From an uncultured Bryobacteraceae bacterium (GTDB taxonomy: Bacteria; Acidobacteriota; Terriglobia; Bryobacterales; Bryobacteraceae): 41,323 bases of DNA. The notes below the pieces were generated by a model that was not told the DNA's origin, made no database searches, and worked only from the letters and a program-made list of their open reading frames with translations. A program made the position numbers and the translations under genes. Where the stretch lies: the NCBI GenBank assembly GCA_955652915.1, contig CATPCJ010000016.1:1-41323 (forward strand), written 5' to 3'. Shown here piece by piece: positions 25,541 to 32,892 of this stretch. Numbering within the stretch: the stretch's first letter is position 1; each line of letters opens with the position of its first letter.

Positions 25541-25596
25541 GGCGGGCAGTGGGGGGTAGTCAGGCATTTGCCTGACTACCCAGTGGGGAGCCCGCC
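25541..25596. repeat. Nested palindrome flanked by 8-bp direct repeats
   Basis: Inner perfect 12-bp arms GGTAGTCAGGCA (25555-25566) and TGCCTGACTACC (25569-25580) around TT. Directly on either side is CAGTGGGG (25547-25554 and 25581-25588), a direct repeat. Outside these are inverted arms GGCGGGC (25541-25547) and GCCCGCC (25590-25596). It lies just after the ancestral stop of the small secreted protein (25603) and before comF. A short palindrome that inserted with an 8-bp target duplication would look like this; a terminator role is also possible. Confidence 0.8.
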
Positions 25597-25602
25597 GAGT
25601 CT

Positions 25603-25951
25603 TTACAGGGACTGCAGACTCCGAAGTTCCTCTTCCAGAAGATCGATGATGGCGCGGTTGCGGCTGATGCCCGAGGCTCAGTTGCAGAGTTATCGCCTTT
25701 ACCTGTTCCTTAACCGAGTCGGGCGCCCACTGTTCCCTTGGCTGTTGCAACAAGCGAGACTGTTCTTCCAGAACGTTGATGAGGGCGCGCGATCGGCTCA
25801 CTTGGGGGTGGTGTGAGGTATACGGCGCCAGCTCGCCGTGCAGTAAGCGTATAAGATTCTGTTGGGCTTCAATCCGGGCTTGGATTTCCGGGTTCTGCGC
25901 CAGGGCCGGAATCGAGACCAGCGTCAAGAAAAGCAAAGAAGTGCGTAGCAT
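25603..25951 (-). pseudogene. Small secreted protein with a probable 1-bp frameshift near its end
   Basis: From ATG 25951 the product starts with a signal peptide (MLRTSLLFLTLVSIPALAQN) followed by charged helical sequence with SRSRALINVLEEQSRLLQQ. Near 25669-25672 (GGGC on the minus strand) one base appears to have been gained. As it stands, the frame runs on to 25523 through arginine- and proline-rich sequence that crosses the nested palindrome. Shifting one frame gives ISRNRAIIDLLEEELRSLQS and a TAA at 25603, which mirrors the earlier SRSRALINVLEEQSRLLQ motif, so that is likely the original C-terminus (about 116 residues). Function unknown; the first 95 residues are intact. Confidence 0.65.
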
Positions 25952-26014
25952 TTTGAAACCCCCAGAGAATGTCTTCTGTCTGTTGTAGGGCAACCGCGGA
26001 CTTGATGAACTCCC

Positions 26015-26128
26015 TTACTTTAGGCCTCTCCTTCGTTGCTTTGGCTTTGGGCGCTTGTGAGGATTCTTGGCCCCGGCCCCAATACGACCCGCACGTTTAG
26101 CGTGAGCTCGCCGCTTAGTGCCTCGCAT
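26015..26128 (-). CDS. Tiny, very basic protein (37 residues), hypothetical
   Basis: ATG at 26128 opens a 37-residue frame beginning MRGTKRRAHAKRAGRIGAGA and ending RRRGLK. It has 9 Arg, 7 Lys, 2 His and no acidic residue, a composition like small ribosomal or nucleic-acid-binding proteins. I do not recognise a family. It ends 63 bp before the start of the small secreted protein on the same strand and is divergent from miaB. There is no clear Shine-Dalgarno. Such a biased composition in a 114-bp frame is unlikely by chance but not impossible in GC-rich DNA. Confidence 0.4.
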   Translation of the reverse strand: MRGTKRRAHAKRAGRIGAGAKNPHKRPKPKQRRRGLK

Positions 26129-26156
26129 CGCTTGTACAATGAAAGTAACGCCCTCC

Positions 26157-27485
26157 ATGAAGACCTTCTACATTGAAACCTTCGGGTGCCAGATGAACGC
26201 GCATGATTCCGAGAAAGTGATCGGCACGCTGGTTTCCGAAGGCTACAGCCAAGTGGAAAATCTCGAAGCCGCCGACTTGATTCTCTACAACACCTGCAGC
26301 ATTCGCGATAAGGCTGAGCAAAAGGTTTTCCACCGTCTCGATACGTTCAAGAAGAATCAGGGCAACGGCAAAATATTCGGCGTTCTGGGCTGCGTGGCGC
26401 AACAGGAAGGGGAGCGTATCTTTGAGCGCGCTCCTTACGTCAGCTTGGTCGCTGGTTCGGCTAGCTACGCCAAGCTGCCTGAAATGCTGGTGCAGCTCGA
26501 GGCCGGTAATCGCCGTGTCACAGGTTTGAGCCTGGACACAGAGGAAGCATTCGAGACGCCGTTCACGCGCCGGGACAATCCTCATCGCGCTTACATCACC
26601 ATCATCGAAGGCTGCGACAAGTCCTGCGCGTATTGCGTGGTTCCATTCACGCGCGGACCGGAGCGCAGCCGCACCAGCGAGAGCGTATTGAAGGAAGCCC
26701 GCGAACTGGCGCGCATGGGCTATCTCGAGATTCAACTTCTGGGCCAGAACGTCAACAGCTATCGCGATCCTTCGCCGGCCGGCTTGGATTTTGCGCGTCT
26801 GCTTCGCGCGGTTGGGGAAGTGGAAGGCATCCGGCGGGTTCGTTTTACTACATCGCATCCGCGCGACTTTATCAAGGACATCGTGGAGGCCATTGAAGAC
26901 AACCCGGTGTTGTGCAATCACGTTCATCTTCCGGTGCAGTCCGGCTCATCGAAAATTCTGGACCGCATGCAGCGGCTATACACGCGCGACGATTATTTGC
27001 GGAGGATCGAATGGATGAAGAACGCGCGCCGTAACATCTCCATCACCACCGACATCATCGTCGGTTTTCCGGGTGAAACGGAAGCGGACTTCGAAGACAC
27101 GCTTTCCCTGCTCGACGAGGTTGGATACGATTCGCTATTCAATTTCAAATATTCCCGGCGGCCCAACACTCCCGCGCTCGCGCTGGAAGATCAAATCCCC
27201 GAGGAGGAAAAGATCCGGCGCCTGGCGGTGGTGCAGGAGAAACAGCGAGGGATTCAGATCCGGCGCAATTCAGAGTTGATCGGAAGCGTCGAAGAGGTCT
27301 TCGTGGAAGGGTATAATCAGGCCACTGGTCAATGGATTGGACGCACCACGCAGAATCGCATGCTCAACTTCGTTCATCCGGCCCACGCTGGTCCGAAGGA
27401 CGGAGAAACACTGGCAGGCAGCTATTGGAACGTTCGAGTCACGCGGGCGAGTCCAAACTCATTCGCTGGCGAAGCTGTGAATTGA
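26157..27485 (+). CDS. miaB: tRNA-2-methylthio-N6-dimethylallyladenosine synthase
   Basis: A 442-residue radical-SAM methylthiotransferase that adds a methylthio group to N6-isopentenyl-adenosine 37 in tRNA. The N-terminal UPF0004 domain has its cluster cysteines in ETFGCQMNAHDSE, LYNTCSIRDKAE and GVLGCVAQQEG; the radical-SAM CxxxCxxC is in IIEGCDKSCAYCVVPFTRGP; a TRAM domain ends the protein (about 375-440). ATG 26157 gives the standard MKTFYIETFGC start; ATG 26139 is an alternative lying in a TACAAT -10-like box, so start and promoter are close. The bifunctional-nuclease gene follows 22 bp downstream. Confidence 0.96.
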   Translation: MKTFYIETFGCQMNAHDSEKVIGTLVSEGYSQVENLEAADLILYNTCSIRDKAEQKVFHRLDTFKKNQGNGKIFGVLGCVAQQEGERIFERAPYVSLVAGSASYAKLPEMLVQLEAGNRRVTGLSLDTEEAFETPFTRRDNPHRAYITIIEGCDKSCAYCVVPFTRGPERSRTSESVLKEARELARMGYLEIQLLGQNVNSYRDPSPAGLDFARLLRAVGEVEGIRRVRFTTSHPRDFIKDIVEAIEDNPVLCNHVHLPVQSGSSKILDRMQRLYTRDDYLRRIEWMKNARRNISITTDIIVGFPGETEADFEDTLSLLDEVGYDSLFNFKYSRRPNTPALALEDQIPEEEKIRRLAVVQEKQRGIQIRRNSELIGSVEEVFVEGYNQATGQWIGRTTQNRMLNFVHPAHAGPKDGETLAGSYWNVRVTRASPNSFAGEAVN

Positions 27486-27507
27486 GTCTAACGATAAGGA
27501 GGAGCGT

Positions 27508-27993
27508 ATGGAAGTCGAAATGAAGATCCGCGGATTGATGATGGATCCGGTCACCAACATGCCGATCGTGGTGTTGAAGGACGTCGATGGCAACTCCATC
27601 TTGCCGATTTGGGTTGGTATCTACGAGGCGAATGCCATCGCGCTCGAGATCGAAAAAGTTTCGACGCCGCGGCCCATGACTCACGATTTGATCAAGACGC
27701 TCCTGGTTGGCCTGGGAACCGGCATCCGCAAAGTCGTCGTCAGCGAGCTGAAGGACGACACTTTCTATGCGGTGATCTGGCTCGACAAGGAAGGTGAGCT
27801 GATCAGCGTGGACTCGCGGCCCAGCGATGCACTGGCCCTGGCATTACGCCTGGATTGCCCGATTTATGTGGATGACTCCGTGCTCAAGAATTCGAAGTCT
27901 TCGAATGCCGGCGCGGACAAGATCCGGGACGAAGAGCTGCGGCGCCTGCTCGAGAGCCTGAACGACGAGGACCTCGGCCGATACAAGATGTGA
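27508..27993 (+). CDS. Bifunctional nuclease family protein (DUF151)
   Basis: A 161-residue protein with the bifunctional nuclease (DUF151) domain: MKIRGLMMDPVTNMPIVVLK, then ILPIWVGIYEANAIALEIE, PRPMTHDLIKTLL and SVDSRPSDALALALRL, all characteristic. The C-terminus is an acidic helix (DEELRRLLESLNDEDLGRYK). Plant and mycobacterial members have been reported with RNase/DNase activity; the role here is open. A strong Shine-Dalgarno AAGGAGG (27496-27502) precedes the ATG by five bases. It overlaps the next gene by GTGA. Confidence 0.92.
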   Translation: MEVEMKIRGLMMDPVTNMPIVVLKDVDGNSILPIWVGIYEANAIALEIEKVSTPRPMTHDLIKTLLVGLGTGIRKVVVSELKDDTFYAVIWLDKEGELISVDSRPSDALALALRLDCPIYVDDSVLKNSKSSNAGADKIRDEELRRLLESLNDEDLGRYKM

Positions 27994-28289
27994 CGGACCG
28001 GATCGAGAAACTTCGCGAGGCAGGCATTCAAATTATCCCGGCCGGCGTAACTTCCCACTTCATCCTGGAGCGCGATGGTTTCGTCGCCTTCGTCGAACGC
28101 AAGGGCGATGGCTTCGGCAACATCGGCGCAGCGGGTTTGATGACCGAAAAAGGTTTCGCGGCGCTTGTCTGGCGTAGCGGACGAGCGTACTTCATATCCC
28201 GCGGGTTCGAGCAGGCAGCCACGGATGAGCAGGTGCAAGGCATCCGGCGCTTTACTAGTGACTTGGAAGCTGTGAAAAAATCGATCTAA
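27990..28289 (+). CDS. Small conserved-looking hypothetical protein coupled to the bifunctional nuclease
   Basis: A 99-residue protein beginning with GTG in a GTGA overlap with the upstream stop. It shows alternating strands (GIQIIPAGVTSHFILERDGF, VAFVERKGDGFGNIGAAG, YFISRGFEQAA) and no membrane segment or signal peptide; I do not recognise a named family. Its last codons (VKKSI then TAA) lie inside a copy of dispersed repeat family A, so the native C-terminus may have been replaced when the repeat arrived. Translational coupling suggests that it works with the nuclease. Confidence 0.7.
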   Translation: MTDRIEKLREAGIQIIPAGVTSHFILERDGFVAFVERKGDGFGNIGAAGLMTEKGFAALVWRSGRAYFISRGFEQAATDEQVQGIRRFTSDLEAVKKSI

Positions 28290-28320
28290 GATCCAACACA
28301 GGCAAGAATACCTGTGCCAG
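28268..28320 (+). repeat. Dispersed palindromic repeat, family A, copy 4
   Basis: AGCTGTGAAAAAATCG, ATCTAAGATCC and then arms CACAGG (28297-28302) and CCTGTG (28311-28316) with CAAGAATA between. This is the most complete forward copy. Its first third forms the last codons and the stop of the preceding gene. Confidence 0.8.
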
Positions 28321-28438
28321 ATGAGCGCGGATAAGATACCCCAAACATTTGCATTAACTTTACGTTAAGTTTGGCGTCCGTTGGCGGCCGCCGCCGATCC
28401 GTTGCCAACTATTCGGGTCCGCGGTCGTCTATACAGAC

Positions 28439-28687
28439 GTGATGGGACGCAATGCAAAACTCAGTTCGGCGTCGTTGCTGCTGGCGGCAACGTTGCTGAT
28501 TGGCGTTCATCAGGCCAATGCGTCATGGCCGGTTCACCGCTTCATCGAGTATTACGAGGCAGTAGAAAAAACGAACGCTCCCATGAACCTCTGGGAGCGT
28601 GTGGCTTGCAGCTTCCTGCTGACTCGCGCGGAGGCCCGGTTGCCCAAGCCTCCAAGCGATTGCCGGAGCGCCGCGGTATACAACTAG
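28439..28687 (+). CDS. Small secreted hypothetical protein
   Basis: An 82-residue protein with a signal peptide (AKLSSASLLLAATLLIGVHQ then ANASWPVH) and a mature part of about 55 residues containing HRFIEYYEAVEKTNAPMNLW and two cysteines (ACSF, DCRS) that could form one disulfide. I recognise no family. Its stop codon and that of the convergent TPR-like gene share the bases CTAG (28684-28687). ATG at 28439 or 28442 are both possible. A short AACTT ... AAGTT inverted repeat lies upstream near 28355-28370. Confidence 0.55.
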   Translation: MMGRNAKLSSASLLLAATLLIGVHQANASWPVHRFIEYYEAVEKTNAPMNLWERVACSFLLTRAEARLPKPPSDCRSAAVYN

Positions 28688-30042
28688 CGCTTTTTCCCGG
28701 GCCTGCGGCGGACTGGCGCGGCGGCGGCGGGCGTATTCTTCCCCGTCCAACCTTGCAGTTTGTCCTTGTCCACGTTGAAGACCACCATCAACGGATTCGC
28801 GGTGAAGCTTTCCGGAATGCCTTCGAACGTCAGCTCGGTTCCAGGTTCCACTTTCCCCGGGAGGGCGACAGCGAATTTAAGCGTCGCGTTCGCAACCGTG
28901 CTATCCGTGCCGTCCTCCAAGGCAAGCAGGATGGTCTTCGGTTTCACGGCGGGTTCCAATTTAACAACCTTTCCTTTAAGCGGCGGAACGCCCGCGCCCT
29001 TCATGCTGCTTTCGAAATATTTCGCTCCATCGGGACCGGTAAGCGTTTCCTTGAGACCTTTCCACATGGCCTCTTGCGGATGCGACTTCTTCCACTCTTC
29101 TTCCTTCTCCAGTTGTTTTCCCGCAAGACTTGCCGCGTCGGTAATTTTGAAATCAGGCGGAGGGGCAGGGTTCTTCGCGGCCGCCAGCAGATCGTTAAAT
29201 CCGTCGTCGCTTCCGTGATAGGTCTTGTACTGCCGCTTCACGTAATCGAGCGCCGTCTTGCGTCCGGCAGGATCCATCGCGCCCGTTCCCTCATATGTGG
29301 CGGCGCGGGCAAAGTAGAACAATGCCGTGGGTATCCGGTCTACCTTCTTCTGCGACGCGATTACGAAACCCATCCAATAATCCACCTGGCCGTTGTTAGG
29401 AGTCATTTGCAAAGTCTTCTGGTATTCAGCCTCGGCCGCATCCCAGTTCTTGCGCTGCATGGCGATGAAACCAAGGTTCATGTGGGCCAACGGTTCCACC
29501 TGGGGGCGAAGCGTCTTCCACTGTTCTTCGGTAACGTTCGGCGGCGGAGTATTGATGTTATCCAGGATCGCCCTGGCCGCCTTCTCACCCTGATCCAGCA
29601 CGTCCGGCGATTGGTTCGCCAAATACAGCGGCTGGGTGAAAAGCATAATGTAGTAGAAAGCGGTGAAGCTCTTGGGATCGTCGGCGAGAAGCTGCTTGGC
29701 GGCCTCGGTCGTCTCTTTCGGCAGATTCGACGCTGCGTAGGTAGTCACCAACAACGTCTTACGCTCGGCGGAGTAATCGGTAGTTGGATACTGGGTCAGC
29801 CACTGCTGCAGTTTTTCCAGCCGTGTCTTGGGATTGGTGTCCTTGGTGATCGCGTCATATAGATCGAACTCGGCGCGATCCTTCCAGTTCTTTTGCGGCG
29901 CGGGAGACGCTGGTGGCGTCGCCTGCCCCATCATCCGGACCGCCGGCACCCACAACATGCCCAGCAAAGTAACGCTCAACAGGATCTTAGATCGTTGCAG
30001 CAACACTACCCGCCTCCCAAAAGCTTCTTTTCTCGTCGACAT
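28684..30042 (-). CDS. Secreted TPR-like protein, paralogue 1 of a tandem pair
   Basis: A 452-residue protein with an N-terminal hydrophobic signal segment (KILLSVTLLGMLWVPAVRMM) and helical repeats in the first 300 residues, including a recognisable TPR unit (AHMNLGFIAMQRKNWDAAEA, then EYQKTLQMTPNNGQ). A beta-rich C-terminal region of about 110 residues follows (GKVVKLEPAVKPKTILLALE, LPGKVEPGTELTFEGIPES), ending in a basic tail (RRRPGKKR). It closely parallels the gene at 30073-31383, 30 bp away on the same strand. Function unknown; location is probably periplasmic or outer membrane. Confidence 0.8.
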   Translation of the reverse strand: MSTRKEAFGRRVVLLQRSKILLSVTLLGMLWVPAVRMMGQATPPASPAPQKNWKDRAEFDLYDAITKDTNPKTRLEKLQQWLTQYPTTDYSAERKTLLVTTYAASNLPKETTEAAKQLLADDPKSFTAFYYIMLFTQPLYLANQSPDVLDQGEKAARAILDNINTPPPNVTEEQWKTLRPQVEPLAHMNLGFIAMQRKNWDAAEAEYQKTLQMTPNNGQVDYWMGFVIASQKKVDRIPTALFYFARAATYEGTGAMDPAGRKTALDYVKRQYKTYHGSDDGFNDLLAAAKNPAPPPDFKITDAASLAGKQLEKEEEWKKSHPQEAMWKGLKETLTGPDGAKYFESSMKGAGVPPLKGKVVKLEPAVKPKTILLALEDGTDSTVANATLKFAVALPGKVEPGTELTFEGIPESFTANPLMVVFNVDKDKLQGWTGKNTPAAAAPVRRRPGKKR

Positions 30043-30072
30043 CGAACCACTCTCAGTATAAACCGGAGTTGC

Positions 30073-31383
30073 TTACCTCTTGCTGGTTAGCGTTTTACGA
30101 TGAGGGGCCACCGGCGCATTTTTTCCAGTCCAACCGTGCACCTTGTCCTTGTCCACGTTGAAGACCACCATGAACGGATTCGCCGTATAACTTTCCGGAA
30201 CACCCTCGAACGACAATTCCGTGCCGGGTTCCACTTTCCCCGGCAGCGGTGTGTCGAATTTCAGCGTGACATCCGCCGTTGTTCCATCCTCGAGGGCCAT
30301 GACGACGGTCTTGGGTTTCACCGCAGGTTGGATCGAAACAACTTTTCCCTTGAGGGTGGGAATCAAAGCGTCCTTCATGCTGGAGCTGAAGTAGGTGGCG
30401 CCGTCGGCGCTGGTTAAAGTTCCTTTGAGCTGTTTCCAGAGCGCCAGTTGCGGGTTCTGCTTGGCTTTCTCCTCGTCGACCTTGGCCTGTTCCTCCAGAA
30501 TTTCTTTGGCGCTCTTGATCTTGAAACCCTCTGGCGCAATCGCCTGATCCTTCACCTGCGCCAACAGGGCTTCGTTAAACCCCTCATCGCTACCGTGATA
30601 AGACTTGTACTGCCGCCTGGCAAAGTCAATCGCCTGTTTCCGAACAGCGGGATCCGCCGCGCCCGTACCTTCATAAGTTCCTGCCCGGGCATAATAAAAC
30701 AAGGCAGTAGGCAACAGCTCGGGTTTCTTCTGCGACGACAACACTATGGCCAGCCAGAAATCCACTTGACCGTTATTCGGTCTCATCCGCAGGCTCTTTA
30801 GAAACTCGGTTTCCGCGCCATTCCAATTCTTCCGCTGCATGGCAAAGAATCCGAGGTTCACATGCGCCATGACTTCGACGTCGGGCCGCAGCTTCGCCCA
30901 ATCCTCGTCTTTCACATTCGGGGGCGGCGTGGCAATAGACGCCAAAATCGTATTCGCGGCCTTTTCACCCTGATCCAGCAGATCCGGCGTCTGGTTTGCC
31001 GCATAGAGGGTAGGAGCGAAAAACATAATGTAGTATTGCGCGCTGAAGTCCTTGGGATCATCCGCCAGGATCGCTTTCGCCGCCTCCACCGCTTCCTTGG
31101 GTTTGTTTAGGGCGACGTTCGTGGTGAGGAAAAGCGTGCGGCGAGCCTTGATCCACTGCGTTTCGGGAAATTGCTTTTCCCATTGCTGCAGCTTTTCCAT
31201 CCTGGTCTGTGGATTGGTGTCCTGCGTGATCGCGGTGTAGAGATCGTACTCCGCCTGGCTCTTAAATTCCGGTTGCTTCTCGGCGCCCGCGGCCGGCTGC
31301 TGTTGCCCCAACATCCGGACTGGCGACAACCAGAGCGCCCCGGACAAGAAAAGAGCCAACAATACTCTATGTAGTCGAAACAT
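30073..31383 (-). CDS. Secreted TPR-like protein, paralogue 2 of a tandem pair
   Basis: A 436-residue protein with a signal peptide (MFRLHRVLLALFLSGALWLS), a helical TPR-like region (AHVNLGFFAMQRKNWNGAET) and the same beta-rich C-terminal domain as its neighbour (GKVVSIQPAVKPKTVVMALE, LPGKVEPGTELSFEGVPES, FNVDKDKVHGWTGKN). The blocks YEGTGA, YKSYHGSD-GFN and NNGQVD are shared at matching positions, so the two arose by tandem duplication. GGGGAGG sits five bases before the ATG at 31383; a GTG at 31401 would include the Shine-Dalgarno and is rejected. It is the upstream gene of the pair. Confidence 0.82.
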   Translation of the reverse strand: MFRLHRVLLALFLSGALWLSPVRMLGQQQPAAGAEKQPEFKSQAEYDLYTAITQDTNPQTRMEKLQQWEKQFPETQWIKARRTLFLTTNVALNKPKEAVEAAKAILADDPKDFSAQYYIMFFAPTLYAANQTPDLLDQGEKAANTILASIATPPPNVKDEDWAKLRPDVEVMAHVNLGFFAMQRKNWNGAETEFLKSLRMRPNNGQVDFWLAIVLSSQKKPELLPTALFYYARAGTYEGTGAADPAVRKQAIDFARRQYKSYHGSDEGFNEALLAQVKDQAIAPEGFKIKSAKEILEEQAKVDEEKAKQNPQLALWKQLKGTLTSADGATYFSSSMKDALIPTLKGKVVSIQPAVKPKTVVMALEDGTTADVTLKFDTPLPGKVEPGTELSFEGVPESYTANPFMVVFNVDKDKVHGWTGKNAPVAPHRKTLTSKR

Positions 31384-31482
31384 TCCCGCCTCCCCATTCA
31401 CCTTTTTTTATTTGAGTCGGCCAACACAGGCGTCCGCAAACGTGGCGCAGCACCTTCGGACCTGAAGTTGGTGCAAGTGCGG

Positions 31483-31512
31483 AGTATATCTAAATCCGGG
31501 CCACGGTCGCAA
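31483..31512 (-). promoter_or_regulatory. Possible promoter of the TPR-like pair
   Basis: On the minus strand TTGCGA (31512-31507), 18 bp spacer, TATACT (31488-31483), about 100 bp before the start of the first gene. The -10 matches the consensus well and the -35 in four of six bases. Assigned by eye only. Confidence 0.4.
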
Positions 31513-31603
31513 CATGCCTAAACGTTAGATGTCCGACAGCGAAATCTTGTTCCCTGGGAAAACTGTCTGGCCTAAAATAGTTCCCAGGTATCGACCGTAC
31601 CAA

Positions 31604-32098
31604 ATGAGCACACAGCGTACCATGCCCGGCGGATGGGCGGATCGCGAAAGTCTGGCGAAAGGCCCGAATGGCCGGAACCTTTGCCGCTGGTGCAATCTTG
31701 AAGTTCCAAAAGGCCGCATCACTTTCTGCTCGGACTGGTGCGTGGAAGAGTGGAAGCTGCGCACGGACCCCGGCCACTTGCGCGACAAGGTCCTGGAGCG
31801 CGATCAGGGCATCTGCGCGGCGTGCGGGACCGACTGCCTGGCAGCATGGCGCAACCTGAAGCGTCTGCGCGGCGCCGCTCGACTCAAGATGGTGAGGGAT
31901 TGGGGCATCACTGGCAGGTCGCGAAAGAGTCTGTGGGATGCGGACCATGTTATTCCGGTAGTGGAGGGCGGCGGCGAGTGCGACCTTGCTAATATCCGCA
32001 CTCTGTGCCTGACGTGTCATCGGGTGGCGACTGCGGAATTGCGGAACCGGCTGAAGGCTGTGGGGCGGGATCGCCCGCCCCACAAGCCGCAAGATTAG
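31604..32098 (+). CDS. HNH nuclease-fold protein with N-terminal zinc motif
   Basis: About 164 residues. GPNGRNLCRWCNLEVPKGRI followed by TFCSDWCVEEWK is an N-terminal zinc motif; then ICAACGTDC and DADHVIPVVEGGGECDLANI with LCLTCHRVAT form the HNH nuclease core (DxDH pair, central Asn, zinc CxxC). This family is found beside many kinds of genes and has no fixed role that I know. Start codons at 31529, 31604 and 31622 are all possible and none has a good Shine-Dalgarno; homologous proteins tend to start just before the GW-DRE-L-KGPNGRN segment. The last 15 residues (GRDRPPHK) are encoded by a palindromic repeat. Confidence 0.8.
   Translation: MSTQRTMPGGWADRESLAKGPNGRNLCRWCNLEVPKGRITFCSDWCVEEWKLRTDPGHLRDKVLERDQGICAACGTDCLAAWRNLKRLRGAARLKMVRDWGITGRSRKSLWDADHVIPVVEGGGECDLANIRTLCLTCHRVATAELRNRLKAVGRDRPPHKPQD
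32059..32084. repeat. Palindromic repeat family C inside the 3' end of the HNH gene
   Basis: A perfect 11-bp stem, TGTGGGGCGGG and CCCGCCCCACA, around loop ATCG. It shares its arm sequence with the hairpin at 20023-20055. It lies in the coding sequence 15-40 bp before the HNH stop and 25 bp before the convergent tesA stop, so it may end both transcripts. Confidence 0.75.
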
Positions 32099-32108
32099 TA
32101 CAAGGAGA

Positions 32109-32873
32109 CTAGTGCTGGAGATTAGTGCATAACGAAAATGTCTGACCGGCAACGTAGATGAATCCTTTGGCACGCTTGCTTACGCGCGCGGTTCTGTTAA
32201 GGAGTGGTTTTAGATACTTGAGCACCGTCTCCGCTACCAGTTCGTTGCCCTTCGCGGTCGGATGCAACTTATCCCGCTGCATCAGGCTTGGGTTCGTCGC
32301 GACGCCCTCCAGCAGGAACGGAATCGCGGTTAGTTTGTATTTGGCCTTTAGCCCGGCATAAATGCGCTCGAACGATTTGATGTAGTCGGGTCCATAGTTG
32401 GGTGGGAGCGTCATGCCTGCCAGCACCACTTTGACGTCCGCTTTCTGAAGGGTCGAAACCATCTGCTCGATATTTGCGCGCGTGGTTTCAATGGGCAATC
32501 CGCGTAGTCCGTCATTGCCACCGAACTCGACGATGACGATGCTTGGCTGGTAGGCGAGTACCTCTCCCAACCGGTTCACTCCGTCGGTGGTTGTGTCGCC
32601 ACTCACGCCCGCGTTCACCACCCGCCACCGCAGACCATCGCGGTCGAGATCTTTCTGCAGGAAATCCGGATAGCTATTGCCCGGCTCAGCGCCGAATCCG
32701 GCAGTCAGGCTGTCGCCGAACGCAACGATGACCGGACGCGTGTCCACCGGCGCAGGCTTTTGGGATCTTTCTTCACTGCGTGGCGCGGCATTGTCTTTCT
32801 TGGAACCGCCGCAGCTAAATTGCGTTAAACCCAATGCAAGCGCCAGCCATCCAAGTATTAAGATGAACCTCAC
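32109..32873 (-). CDS. tesA: SGNH-hydrolase, TesA-like arylesterase/lysophospholipase
   Basis: A 254-residue GDSL-family esterase: block I IVAFGDSLTAGFG (nucleophile Ser), block II NAGVSGDTTTDG, block III VEFGGNDGLRGLP, block V DKLHPTAKGN (Asp-His). In E. coli TesA is a periplasmic thioesterase/lysophospholipase. The N-terminus has a hydrophobic segment (ILILGWLALALGLTQFSCGG), either a signal peptide or a lipoprotein-like anchor although the lipobox is not canonical. GTG 32873 is chosen; there is no good Shine-Dalgarno. About 28 residues (RTARVSKRAKGFIYVAGQTF onwards) extend past the usual end. Divergent from ybbA-ybbP, as in E. coli. Confidence 0.88.
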   Translation of the reverse strand: MRFILILGWLALALGLTQFSCGGSKKDNAAPRSEERSQKPAPVDTRPVIVAFGDSLTAGFGAEPGNSYPDFLQKDLDRDGLRWRVVNAGVSGDTTTDGVNRLGEVLAYQPSIVIVEFGGNDGLRGLPIETTRANIEQMVSTLQKADVKVVLAGMTLPPNYGPDYIKSFERIYAGLKAKYKLTAIPFLLEGVATNPSLMQRDKLHPTAKGNELVAETVLKYLKPLLNRTARVSKRAKGFIYVAGQTFSLCTNLQH

Positions 32874-32886
32874 CCAATGCCATAAT
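32858..32886 (+). promoter_or_regulatory. Possible promoter of ybbA-ybbP
   Basis: TTAAGA (32858-32863), 17 bp spacer, CATAAT (32881-32886), seven bases before the TTG at 32893. If right, the ybbA message would be nearly leaderless. The same AT-rich spot on the other strand gives TATTAT nine bases before the tesA GTG, so the two divergent promoters may overlap. Confidence 0.45.
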
Positions 32887-32892
32887 AGAGAA

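Noticed and set aside
26115..26927. 270-codon minus-strand frame opposite miaB
   Set aside because: miaB is certain from its cluster motifs.
28381..29862. Long plus-strand open frame of 493 codons opposite the first TPR-like gene
   Set aside because: It is antisense to a protein with a clear signal peptide and paralogue; the translation is arginine-rich and low in pattern, as expected for GC-rich shadow frames.
31420..31455. Possible sixth copy of repeat family A (CCAACACAGGC)
   Set aside because: Only 11 bases agree; neither the A-rich head nor the second palindrome arm is present.
24147..32098. HNH proteins as restriction or phage-defence enzymes
   Set aside because: Both are short, stand beside housekeeping-type genes and have no methylase or defence partner.
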